The position numbers and the translations under genes are program-made. A DNA stretch of 64,000 nucleotides from Billgrantia tianxiuensis (lineage in GTDB: Bacteria; Pseudomonadota; Gammaproteobacteria; Pseudomonadales; Halomonadaceae): NCBI RefSeq assembly GCF_009834345.1, contig NZ_CP035042.1, positions 4,402,001-4,466,000 on the forward strand. The letters are read 5' to 3'. Shown here piece after piece: positions 46,589-54,892 of this stretch. The notes below the pieces were generated by a model. That model had not been told where the DNA came from. It made no database searches and saw nothing but the letters and a program-made list of their open reading frames with translations. Every line of letters starts with the position of its first letter. Within the stretch, counting starts at the first letter, position 1.

Positions 46589-46852
46589 ATGAACCTATTG
46601 CTCATTCGCCTGATCATCTTCGCCGTGCTGTTCTTTGCCGGCCTCCAGCTCTATCGCATGTACCGCCAATGGAAGCTCGACCGTGAGGAAGCACTGGACA
46701 GCGAGTCGCAGCAAGAGGGCGGCCAGATGGTACGCTGCGCCTGGTGCAAAGTGCACGTACCGGAAGCCGACGCCCTGCGCGAACAGGGCGAATGGTTCTG
46801 TAGCAGCGCCCATCGCGATCGTTTCCTCCAGGAACAGCACCCCGAGGAGTAA
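46589..46852 (+). CDS. Small membrane-anchored zinc-ribbon-like protein (PP0621 family)
   Basis: An 87-residue protein of unknown function. An N-terminal membrane segment (about 3-20, LLIRLIIFAVLFFAGLQLYR) is followed by a charged linker and a possible metal site: CAWC (50-53), a His in KVHVPEADA, FCSSAHR near the end. The pattern of two Cys, then Cys and His, matches the PP0621 family found mainly in proteobacteria. It is transcribed away from nadE and lies upstream of the lone pseudopilin gene, 121 bp away. Confidence 0.75.
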   Translation: MNLLLIRLIIFAVLFFAGLQLYRMYRQWKLDREEALDSESQQEGGQMVRCAWCKVHVPEADALREQGEWFCSSAHRDRFLQEQHPEE

Positions 46853-46973
46853 AACCGTCATGGCGTGACGGCAATCGCCTACAGGCCTTATCGGCAATGG
46901 CTGATAGACGCCACTCCAGGCTCGACTAGAGTGTGTGCTTAATGACCACGAGGCATCACTCCGGGAGAGTTCC

Positions 46974-47504
46974 ATGGACGCTGCTCATGCCCTGACCGGC
47001 AACGCTTCACGCCAATGTGGCCTTACCCTCATCGAGCTGCTGGTCGTCATCGCGCTGGGTGTCGTGCTGATAGGCTGGGCAGTGCCGGGCCTGCAGGCAA
47101 TGAGCGCCCGCCAGGAGGTGGCCGCCGAAGCGCATCGACTGCGGGTCGCACTCTCTCTGGGGCGCAACACGGCCATCACGCGGCGCAGCGTCGTCATCGT
47201 CTGTCCCAGCCCCGACCGCCGGCGCTGCAACATGGACGATTGGAGCGCTCCGCTGGCCATCGTACTCGGCCCGCTGACGGGCACCGATTTCGCCGAGGGA
47301 GCCCTGCTGAGAGTCATCGAAGCCGGCGGCCGCGGAGTCAGCGTCAGCTATCGCCAGGATGGCAAGCCGGTACGTTACGGCGCCCTGGGAAGGCCCGCGG
47401 GCCACAACGGCACCTTCCGCATATGCGGACATCAGGACCATGGCGCCCAACTGGTACTCAGCAATTTCGGTCGGCTGCGCAGCGGTGGAAGCATGAGCTG
47501 CTGA
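46974..47504 (+). CDS. Type IV pilin-like protein of the GspH/FimT family
   Basis: The start chosen (ATG at 46974) has a GGGAG site 7 nt upstream; a GTG at 46935 is a weaker alternative. The 176-residue protein has a short leader ending in G16 and then LTLIELLVVIALGVVLIGWA, a prepilin peptidase site with the Glu at +5. A globular GspH-type domain follows, with paired Cys (VCPSPDRRRC and a C-terminal ICGHQ and MSC). It would be a minor pseudopilin, but no other pilus gene is near. The leader contains an unusual Cys at -2. Confidence 0.82.
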   Translation: MDAAHALTGNASRQCGLTLIELLVVIALGVVLIGWAVPGLQAMSARQEVAAEAHRLRVALSLGRNTAITRRSVVIVCPSPDRRRCNMDDWSAPLAIVLGPLTGTDFAEGALLRVIEAGGRGVSVSYRQDGKPVRYGALGRPAGHNGTFRICGHQDHGAQLVLSNFGRLRSGGSMSC

Positions 47505-47531
47505 ATCCACCGCACCTGTGCAGGAGTGTCC

Positions 47532-47738
47532 ATGCGCCAAGCCATCGTGGGTTATCACAAGGACGATGAGAATCACTGGGTCGCCGAACTCGAGTGCGGC
47601 CACAACCAGCACGTCCGCCACCAGCCGCCCTGGATAGAGCGCCCCTGGGTCACGACGGAGGCCGGACGCCGCTCGCGCCTCGGCCTGGCGCTGGAGTGCA
47701 TGAAATGCGACCGCGGAGAACCTCGCGACAATCCCTGA
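47532..47738 (+). CDS. DUF3565 protein
   Basis: A 68-residue protein with an AGGAG Shine-Dalgarno 5 nt before ATG 47532. It has the DUF3565 pattern: an N-terminal GYHKDDENHWVAELECGHNQ, HVRHQPPW, then WVTTEAGRRSRLG and LECMKCDRGEP. Cys/His spacing suggests a bound metal. No enzymatic function is known to me. It lies 27 bp after the pseudopilin gene and may be co-transcribed with it. Confidence 0.8.
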   Translation: MRQAIVGYHKDDENHWVAELECGHNQHVRHQPPWIERPWVTTEAGRRSRLGLALECMKCDRGEPRDNP

Positions 47739-47777
47739 ACGCCGGCCGCCACGGAGTAAGGCACGCCAGTCTTTGGC

Positions 47778-47957
47778 CTAGCCCTTTGGCCCCATCAATA
47801 GCCAGATGATCAGCCCCACCAGTGGAAACACTAGCAACACGATGATCCACAGCAGCTTGGCGATCGGTCCGGCAGGACTCTTCGCCACCTTGACGATGGC
47901 CCACACCAGGATGATCAGCCAGATCAGGCCCAACAGGCCGCCCACTTCGATTCCCAT
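47778..47957 (-). CDS. Small membrane protein with PLDc_N domain
   Basis: A 59-residue protein read from the ATG complementary to 47955-47957, with AGGAG 7 nt upstream, to the TAG at 47778-47780. It is MGIEVGGLLGLIWLIILVWA, then a short KVAKSPAGPIAKLLW loop and a second hydrophobic segment ending WLLMGPKG. Two membrane helices with this loop and a C-terminal GPK are the PLDc_N (cardiolipin synthase N-terminal-like) pattern. The function of stand-alone members is unknown. Confidence 0.82.
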   Translation of the reverse strand: MGIEVGGLLGLIWLIILVWAIVKVAKSPAGPIAKLLWIIVLLVFPLVGLIIWLLMGPKG

Positions 47958-48062
47958 TCGACATCTCCTTGTCCAGCAGTGTGTGCTGATTCAAGAACTA
48001 GCACGCAGCGTCATGAGTAACAATCCGAAACTGTAGCGTTATGTGAATCAAGGTAGCGTGCT

Positions 48063-50387
48063 TTATGCCATTCGCCACCATTCGGGTAACAGCTTGCGCA
48101 CCTCGCGCTGCTGGAAGCGATCATCCATCAATACCAGCGTGCCGCGATCCTGCGGCCCCCGGATCACCCTGCCGGCGGCCTGAATCACCTTGATCAGCCC
48201 AGGTATGCGATAGGCATAGGCATCGCCACAGCCGAAGCGAGCGTCCAACCTGGCCTTCAGCGCTTCGCTGAAGGCATCGAACGGAGGCAAACCCAGCGTT
48301 GCGATGAAGGCGCCGATCAGTCGCTCCCCGGGCAGGTCGATGCCCTCGCCGAAAGCCCCACCCAACACCGCAAAGCCGATGCCCTGCCCCCCGGCCCGAA
48401 AGCGCGCCAGGAAAGCGTCGCGCTCGGCCTCGCTCATGCCGCGGGTCTGGCTCCAGTGCGGCAGCTCGGGATGCCGCTGCGCCAGTCGCTGCGTTACCGA
48501 TTCCAGATAGGCGAAGCTGCTGAAGAAAGCGAGGTAGAGGCCGGGACGCGAACGATACTGCCCCACGAGTTCTGCCACGATGGGATCGAGCGAGACCTGG
48601 CGGTCGCGCAGGCGTGTCGAGATGTCCCTGTTGATGCGCACTTCGAGCTGGTCGGCGTGAAAGGGCGAAGCGATCGATCGCCAGACGCAATCGCCGGGTA
48701 GCCCCAGCAGGTCGCGGTGATAGCCCGGCGGGCTCAGGGTCGCCGAGAACAGCACCGCACTGTGTGCCTGGGTGAAACGCAGCGCCAGGAAGTCCGCCGG
48801 CACCAGGTTGCGCAGGCCGAGCAGCGCCCGACCACGGCCATACAGGGTGAGATCGCATAGCGAGTGGTCACCGAACGATTCGGCCAGACGCATGAACGCC
48901 AAAGCCTCGAACAGCCGCTCCTGCAGGACCGGGTCGGCCCCACCCGGGTGCTCGGCCAGATAATCGGTGATGGCTGCCACCGCTTGCTGCAGCGCACCGA
49001 GAAATCGCCCCGGTAGCTCCTCCAGCACTCGGTAAGCGGGCTGGCCCGGCCGGCCCTCGTCGGTTCCTCCCCCCTGCTCTCGCACCAGAACCTGCCACTG
49101 GCGTACCAGCCGGCCGAGCGGCTTGACCAGCGTCGCCGGCGCCTGACGATGCAGGCGACTGAGTGCGCGCTGGTCCAGTTCGGCGCTGTACATCTTGCGC
49201 GCACGCTCCACCAGATTGTGAGCCTCGTCCACCAGCAGCGCCTGGCGCCAGCCGTTGGCCTGGGCCAACCCATGCAGCAGCGCCGAGGCGTCGAAGTAGT
49301 GATTGACGTCGCCCACACAGACATCGCTCCAGTGCGCCATCTCCTGGCCCAGGTAGTAAGGGCAGACTCGGTGTTCGAGCGCCACCTCGCGCAGCGCCTC
49401 GCGGTCGAGCCAGCCGCGCGCAACTGCGGCCTGGCGGGCGGCCGGCAAGCGGTCGTAGAAGCCCGCAGCCAGCGGGCAAGCATCGCCATGGCATGCCTTG
49501 TCGGGATGCTCACAGGCCTTGCTGCGTGCCACCAGCTCCTGCACCCGCAGCGGCAGGCGCAGCTGGGTCTCTTGACTGTCCGCGTCGGCTGCGCCCAGCC
49601 GGGCCAGGGCGTCCAACGCCAGGCGCCTGCCCGGCGTCTTCATGGTCAAGAAGGCAAGCCGGTCGATGCCTTGTCGCGGCATCGCCTTGAGCATCGGGAA
49701 CAGCGTGGCCACGGTCTTGCCGATGCCGGTCGGCGCCTGCACCAGCAGGCAGCGCCTGGTAGCGGCTGCCTTGTAGACGCTCTCGGCCAGTTCCCGCTGC
49801 CCGGGGCGAAAGGTGTCGTGGGGGAAGCCCAGACCAGCCAGGGCGGTATCGCGCGCCTGGCGGTGCTGCGCCTCTTGTTCGGCCCAGCCCAGGAAGCGCC
49901 CGCACTGGGCCTCGAAGAAGGCGCTGAGCTCGCTGGCGCTGGCCTCCTCGGTCAGCAGCGTCTCGCGCTCGCTGGCGATATCCAAATAGACCAGCGCCAG
50001 GGTCAGCGACTCGAGCCCACGCTCGGCGCACAGCAGCGCCCCGTAGACCTTGACCTGGGCCCAGTGCAGGGCTCGCTGATTGTGCGCCATGCGCGACAGG
50101 TCGCCGCGATGGGTCTTGATCTCCTCGAGGCGGTTGCTCGCCGGATCGAAGCCGTCGGCCCGCCCGCTGACCACGAGACCGCGATAGCGGCCGCTCAGGG
50201 CGATCTCGCGCTCGTAGCTCTTGCCGCGGCGCCCCGTCACCAGCGCATGGCCGGCGATGCCTTCGCGAGCGCTGGGCGAAGGCGTGAAGCGGTGGTCGAG
50301 GTCGCCCTCGCGGGCGGTGAAGTCGCACAGCGCCCGCACGGCCACCCGGTAGAGCGGCGTTTCGGCACGATCCATGGCATCACTCAT
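48063..50387 (-). CDS. Nuclease-helicase fusion: PD-(D/E)XK domain plus XPD/DinG-type helicase
   Basis: The start (ATG complementary to 50385-50387) overlaps the upstream gene as ATGA and gives 774 residues. Residues 1-180 look like a Cas4/RecB-type nuclease: GRADGF (75-80, D78) and EEIKTHRGD (E89, K91). The helicase follows: Walker A APTGIGKT (218-225), four Cys at 292, 299, 304 and 342 that fit the iron-sulfur cluster of XPD-type helicases, DEAH (387-390), and motif VI-like QAAGRVIRG near the C-terminus. It should unwind DNA 5' to 3' and cut it. It differs from housekeeping DinG in its nuclease domain. Confidence 0.85.
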   Translation of the reverse strand: MSDAMDRAETPLYRVAVRALCDFTAREGDLDHRFTPSPSAREGIAGHALVTGRRGKSYEREIALSGRYRGLVVSGRADGFDPASNRLEEIKTHRGDLSRMAHNQRALHWAQVKVYGALLCAERGLESLTLALVYLDIASERETLLTEEASASELSAFFEAQCGRFLGWAEQEAQHRQARDTALAGLGFPHDTFRPGQRELAESVYKAAATRRCLLVQAPTGIGKTVATLFPMLKAMPRQGIDRLAFLTMKTPGRRLALDALARLGAADADSQETQLRLPLRVQELVARSKACEHPDKACHGDACPLAAGFYDRLPAARQAAVARGWLDREALREVALEHRVCPYYLGQEMAHWSDVCVGDVNHYFDASALLHGLAQANGWRQALLVDEAHNLVERARKMYSAELDQRALSRLHRQAPATLVKPLGRLVRQWQVLVREQGGGTDEGRPGQPAYRVLEELPGRFLGALQQAVAAITDYLAEHPGGADPVLQERLFEALAFMRLAESFGDHSLCDLTLYGRGRALLGLRNLVPADFLALRFTQAHSAVLFSATLSPPGYHRDLLGLPGDCVWRSIASPFHADQLEVRINRDISTRLRDRQVSLDPIVAELVGQYRSRPGLYLAFFSSFAYLESVTQRLAQRHPELPHWSQTRGMSEAERDAFLARFRAGGQGIGFAVLGGAFGEGIDLPGERLIGAFIATLGLPPFDAFSEALKARLDARFGCGDAYAYRIPGLIKVIQAAGRVIRGPQDRGTLVLMDDRFQQREVRKLLPEWWRMA

Positions 50388-52114
50388 GGCGCCGCGTCCT
50401 GCTGCCAGGTCACATGACAGACCAAGGCGTCGATCCCCTGAGCCCGGAAGAACGCCAGCCAACGGCGCTGGTTGTCCTGCAGCCTGTCGCCGGGCCCCTT
50501 CACCTCGATCATCCGATAGCGAGGCTCGGCGCCTCCGGGCAGGAACTGGATCAGGTCGGGCAATCCGGCGCGATTGGTCTTGAGGTCGCTCAGCAGGCGT
50601 TCGAAGCAGGCGCGCAGGTGCGTGGCGGGAATGCAGGCCAGCGCCTGTTCGAGCAGCGTCTCGTCGAGCCCTTCCCAGAACACGAAGGGCGATGCCACGC
50701 CATGTTTTTCGCGCCAGGTGCGCCATATCGCCTCGCCATGGGTGCCCTCGTCAAGGCAAGCCAGACAACGCTCGAACCGCTCGCGGCGGCGCGCGACGAA
50801 ATCGTCGCGATAGAGATCCGCCGGCCCGCTATGAAAAGGGTGGAAGAAAGCCCCGGGCAGCGGCGCAAATAGCGCCGGCCAACACAGCAGGCCGAACAGG
50901 CCGGTCAGCAGCGTATTCTCGACGTAGTGGACCGGCGCCTCGGGACGGCTGAGGTGCTCGACCACGGCCTGCTCGACACCTGACGGAGTCTCACCGGCGC
51001 GAGGCAGGCACAGGTCCAGTCGTGGTGGGGATGACTCGACTGCACGGCGTGGTGGCGCCAGCCCCAGCCGGCGACAGAGCCTGGGCAGCAAGCGTGCCAG
51101 CGCCTGGTTCTCCTGCTCGCCAACGGCCGATGCCCACGCCCGGCTGGCCAGGGCATGAGCCTGGCGATGCTCACCCCGCCGCTCCAGCAGCCGCAGGCGG
51201 CGAATGCGTGCCTCTACCTGGCCGGCCGGGCCGTCGCCGCTCTCGGCATAGAGCCGCAGGGCCAACGTTTCCTGCCCGCCACGTTCGGCTGTCTGGCCCA
51301 GCAGGAACGCCAGCCTGGCACGCCGCTGCGCCAGCCAAGTATTCTCAGCCGGCACGACCGGCATCTCGGCCATCAGCGTCTCGGGCGACTCCCCCTGTTC
51401 CAACCGTTCCCGCAGCTCATGCAGCGTCAGGTAAACGTCCACCTCCTCACGGCGGTGAAAGGCTCGTGAGCCGGGTGTCAGCTCGACTTGCTCGAAGCGC
51501 TGCAGGCCAAGCTCGGTAAGCACGAACTCGGCCCAATCCTGGCGCAGGTTGCCGAAGAACATCAGCCGCAGCCGGTCGCACCAGGGCATTACGGTCAAGC
51601 GCACGATGCGCTCACCGCCCAGCATCTTGCCGGCGGCGGGCCACCATTCGGTCAGCCGCTGCACCTGGCTCAAATGCGGCTGTAGCGTCTCCCACAGTAC
51701 CGTCTTGCTCGCCCTGGACGAGAGCCCGGCATCGGCCATCTCGCTTGCCAGCGCCTGACGCAGCTCGGCCAGGCGCAGCAGCCGAAACAGCTCGGCGAGT
51801 GATATCGCCGGGTCCGTCTCGACCCAGCCCGCTGACGCGAGGGGCGCAAGCGCCCTGTCGACGTCGCCGATCTCGGCGTAAGCGAGCTTGCCGGTGCGAA
51901 AGTGCTCGCCCTTGCGCATCACCATGCGCACCAGCAAGGCCTGAGCCGCCTGCGGCAAGGCCTCGAACGTGGTGAGAAAGCCCTGCTCCTCCGCGGTCAG
52001 CAGCTCGGCGTGATGCTCGTGCACCCAGCCAAGCACGAAGCGGAAGTTCGCCAAGTAGTAGAAGGGATCGTCGAGCGAAGCGGTCGCCGAGACAGGGCGC
52101 AGAATACTGTTCAT
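50384..52114 (-). CDS. FAN1-type VRR-NUC nuclease
   Basis: The 576-residue product ends in a VRR-NUC domain: GLPDLIQF (517-524, D520), MIEVKGPGDRLQDNQRRW (E537, K539), the PD-(D/E)XK core of FAN1 nucleases. The N-terminal part begins MNSILRPVSATASLDDPFYY and resembles the DNA-binding/SAP-like and helical TPR-like regions of bacterial FAN1. FAN1 enzymes are 5' flap endo/exonucleases that unhook interstrand crosslinks. The gene overlaps the nuclease-helicase by 4 bp, indicating that the two work together. Confidence 0.85.
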   Translation of the reverse strand: MNSILRPVSATASLDDPFYYLANFRFVLGWVHEHHAELLTAEEQGFLTTFEALPQAAQALLVRMVMRKGEHFRTGKLAYAEIGDVDRALAPLASAGWVETDPAISLAELFRLLRLAELRQALASEMADAGLSSRASKTVLWETLQPHLSQVQRLTEWWPAAGKMLGGERIVRLTVMPWCDRLRLMFFGNLRQDWAEFVLTELGLQRFEQVELTPGSRAFHRREEVDVYLTLHELRERLEQGESPETLMAEMPVVPAENTWLAQRRARLAFLLGQTAERGGQETLALRLYAESGDGPAGQVEARIRRLRLLERRGEHRQAHALASRAWASAVGEQENQALARLLPRLCRRLGLAPPRRAVESSPPRLDLCLPRAGETPSGVEQAVVEHLSRPEAPVHYVENTLLTGLFGLLCWPALFAPLPGAFFHPFHSGPADLYRDDFVARRRERFERCLACLDEGTHGEAIWRTWREKHGVASPFVFWEGLDETLLEQALACIPATHLRACFERLLSDLKTNRAGLPDLIQFLPGGAEPRYRMIEVKGPGDRLQDNQRRWLAFFRAQGIDALVCHVTWQQDAAP

Positions 52115-52158
52115 GCATCCATGATATCAGCCCTGTGAGGCACTGCCAGTCTCGATAC

Positions 52159-53199
52159 TCAGCGCAGACCTGCAGCGAGTGCGCGCACCACGTCGGCCGC
52201 CGGTATCTCGCGGCAGGCACTGGCATTCTGACCGGCCCACAGCGGCGAGAAGTCGCTACTCCCTGCCGCCTCGGCGGCACTACGCAGCGGCGCTATGGCG
52301 GAGGTGGCCAGGGGGAAGGCCGGCGCCACATCGCTGAGCGGACCGAGTTCGCGCATCAGCCTGGTGAGGATGCCGCGAGCGGGCCGCCCCGTGTAGAGGT
52401 TGGTCAACGCCGTGTGGCGTGCCGCCTCACTCAACAGGGCCTGCCGATGAAGCGTCGAGGTCGTGGCCTCGGAGCAGCAGAGAAAGGCGGTGCCGACCTG
52501 GACGGCAGAGGCACCCAGGGCAAGGGCTGCGGCGACACCACGGGCATCGGCGATGCCGCCGGCGGCGACCACCGGCACCGACACGGCCTCCACCACCTGC
52601 GGCAGCAGGGCAAAGGTGCCCAGTTGGCTAGTCACGTCCTCGCTGAGGAACATGCCACGGTGGCCGCCTGCTTCAGCGCCCTGGGCGATCACCGCGTCGA
52701 CGCCGTGCGCCTCGAGCCAGCAAGCCTCCTCGACCGTGGTGGCGGACGACAGCACCACGGCCCCCCATGCCTTGACCCGCTCGACCAGCGCCGGCTCCGG
52801 CAGGCCGAAATGAAAGCTGACCACCTCAGGACGAAACGCCGCGAGAGCATCGCAGGCTTCATGGTCGAAGGGACGCCGCCCGGCCCCCGCCGCTATGTTG
52901 TCGATATCAAGCCCGTATTCGGCGTAATAGGGCGCCAGCGCCTGGTGCCAGCGCTGCAGGCGCACTTCATCGGGCGCCGGTGGGGCATGGCAGAAGAAGT
53001 TGACGTTGAGCGGCTTCGCGGTGGCGGCACGAATGCGCTGGAGTTCGTCCACCATGGCCTCGGGCGAGAGCATCGCACAGGGTAGAGCGCCCAGACCGCC
53101 TGCCTCGCACACGGCCACGGCCAGGTCGCCGCCCTGGACGCCGGCCATCGGCGCCTGAAGAATGGGAAATTCGATGCCGAGCTGGCGAGTCAGGCTCAT
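52159..53199 (-). CDS. Nitronate monooxygenase-family flavoprotein
   Basis: A 346-residue FMN TIM-barrel protein. It begins MSLTRQLGIEFPILQAPMAG, the usual start of the family, and has VIAQGAEAGGHRGMF (His in the GGHRG loop) and VVAAGGIADARGVAAALALG, the phosphate-binding region. Family members oxidise alkyl nitronates such as propionate-3-nitronate, but many are of unproven substrate. It lies 44 bp before the FAN1 gene and 14 bp after the YihY gene on the same strand. Confidence 0.82.
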   Translation of the reverse strand: MSLTRQLGIEFPILQAPMAGVQGGDLAVAVCEAGGLGALPCAMLSPEAMVDELQRIRAATAKPLNVNFFCHAPPAPDEVRLQRWHQALAPYYAEYGLDIDNIAAGAGRRPFDHEACDALAAFRPEVVSFHFGLPEPALVERVKAWGAVVLSSATTVEEACWLEAHGVDAVIAQGAEAGGHRGMFLSEDVTSQLGTFALLPQVVEAVSVPVVAAGGIADARGVAAALALGASAVQVGTAFLCCSEATTSTLHRQALLSEAARHTALTNLYTGRPARGILTRLMRELGPLSDVAPAFPLATSAIAPLRSAAEAAGSSDFSPLWAGQNASACREIPAADVVRALAAGLR

Positions 53200-53213
53200 G
53201 CTGCTCCTCCCTG

Positions 53214-54185
53214 CTATCGTTCGTCGCGTTGCCAGGGACGTTTCGGTCCCAGCGTATCCGCCGCATAGGCGCCCCGCTCGCCCATGGGGCGAGGCGCGCC
53301 TACCGTGGTGTCGCGGCGGGTCTGTCGCTCCATTTCAGCGTTGATCTCGGCGCCGAGCAATACGACGAACGAGGAGAGCCAGAACCACAACATCAGTACC
53401 ACCACCGCACCCAGCGAGCCGTACAGTTCGTCCATGTTGGCGAACTGGCTCACGTAGAGCGATAGCCCGCCCGAGCCAAGCAGCCAGAGTAGCGTCGCCA
53501 CCACGGTACCCACGCTGACCCACTCCCAGCGCGGCGAACTCCGGTAGGGCCCGAAGCGATAGAGCACGGCAATCACGAACATCATCATCAGTAGCAGGGC
53601 CGGCCAGCGCAGCCAGGTGATCAAGGTGACGAGCGGACCATCCAGGAGGAGCCAGCCGACGACTAGCGGATAGATCGCCACGAACACGGTGGCCGCCAGC
53701 GACATTACGATCAGCCCAATGGTAAGCGCCGCCACCACCAGCATGCGATGCAGCAGACCGCGCTGCTCTTCCTCGCCATAGACCACATTGAGACCCACCA
53801 GCAGCCCGCGTACCCCCTTCGAAGCCACGAACATCGCCACCACCAGGCCAACCAGGGCCGTCAGACTGAGGCCGGTGTCGGTGTTCTCGCTAACCTCCCG
53901 GGCCTGCTCGTTGATCAAGCGTGCGCCACCGGGGGGCATGAAGCGGCTGAGTTCACCGATCTGGGCAGTGATTTCCGCGGGATCGAAGACCAGCGCCCAT
54001 AGCGAGATGACCGCCCCAATGGCGGGAAACAGCGACAGCAGCGCGTAGAAGGCGATGCCTGCCGCCAACATGTTGACGCGGTCATCGGCAGCCTGCTGCT
54101 TGACTCGCCAGACCACGTCCAGCCATCCCGGCCCGGGTATCTGGTGGGGGGCTTCGGCTTTCCTGCCTCGCCACAATTTCGCCAT
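53214..54185 (-). CDS. YihY/BrkB-family inner membrane protein
   Basis: A 323-residue protein with about six membrane helices and the family motif ADDRVNMLAAGIAFYALLSL near residues 33-52. Once annotated as ribonuclease BN by mistake, the family is of uncertain function, possibly transport. Further conserved parts are SKGVRGLLVGLNVVYGEEEQ and the WVSVGTVVATLLWLLGSGGL segment. The charged C-terminus (from 285) is poorly conserved. It follows an aspartic protease gene by 21 bp. Confidence 0.88.
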   Translation of the reverse strand: MAKLWRGRKAEAPHQIPGPGWLDVVWRVKQQAADDRVNMLAAGIAFYALLSLFPAIGAVISLWALVFDPAEITAQIGELSRFMPPGGARLINEQAREVSENTDTGLSLTALVGLVVAMFVASKGVRGLLVGLNVVYGEEEQRGLLHRMLVVAALTIGLIVMSLAATVFVAIYPLVVGWLLLDGPLVTLITWLRWPALLLMMMFVIAVLYRFGPYRSSPRWEWVSVGTVVATLLWLLGSGGLSLYVSQFANMDELYGSLGAVVVLMLWFWLSSFVVLLGAEINAEMERQTRRDTTVGAPRPMGERGAYAADTLGPKRPWQRDER

Positions 54186-54206
54186 ACCTCTCCTCGGAAC
54201 TCCTCC

Positions 54207-54734
54207 TCACGGCTGTCCCGCCGGGCGCAGCACCATACGGGAATCGCGGATCTCGATGTCGAACCGGTTGAGGAAGCTCATGCCCAGCAGTGCCACCTCG
54301 CCTTCGAGCCCCGGGCTGATGGAACCGCGCACCTCGGTGGCGGAGAAGCCTCCCAGGCTGACCTCGTCGAGCCAGGTTAGGTCGCCACGCACGCGCCCGT
54401 TGGCGGTGTTGAACCAGGCCGAGCCCGCACGCTCCAACCCCAGTCGCTCAGCGAATCCGAGGGGTACGGCCACGTAAGTGGCGCCAGTATCGAGCAGGAA
54501 CTCGATCGGCTCGCCGTTGATGCGTCCGGTGGCGACGAAGTGTCCCGAACGGTTGCGCTCGAGCACGATCGGTTCGTCCGCTCCGCTCACGGCATTGACC
54601 AGGTGCGCATTGGGATTGCGCTGGGCTTCCAGGAAACCGTGAAACCACCAACTGCCCAAACCGATGAACGCTGCCCAGAACAGCAGCATCATGCCCATTC
54701 CGGCACGCCGTACCGAACCGCCCTCTCGCCTCAT
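54207..54734 (-). CDS. Membrane-anchored retropepsin-like aspartic protease (TIGR02281 type)
   Basis: The ATG complementary to 54732-54734, with AGGAGGT 7 nt upstream, is preferred over a frame open to 54833 and gives 175 residues. One N-terminal membrane segment (about 12-30) is followed by a clan AA aspartic protease fold with FLLDTGATYVAVP (D82-T83-G84). Such proteins carry one catalytic Asp per chain and dimerise. The C-terminal GMSFLNRFDIEIRDSRMVL is typical. The physiological substrate is unknown. Confidence 0.85.
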   Translation of the reverse strand: MRREGGSVRRAGMGMMLLFWAAFIGLGSWWFHGFLEAQRNPNAHLVNAVSGADEPIVLERNRSGHFVATGRINGEPIEFLLDTGATYVAVPLGFAERLGLERAGSAWFNTANGRVRGDLTWLDEVSLGGFSATEVRGSISPGLEGEVALLGMSFLNRFDIEIRDSRMVLRPAGQP

Positions 54735-54892
54735 CGACCCACCTCCTGGAAAAGCGCGGCCAGCCGCTTTGACACCTGCGAGTCCGCTGTCTGTACTGAG
54801 GAGCGCCAAGTTTCCCTTGGCTGCGTATGCCACGGCACTCGCCGGGTGCCATCGCCGTTCGACAATGACGTGATAAGAACAAGGATAGCCCC

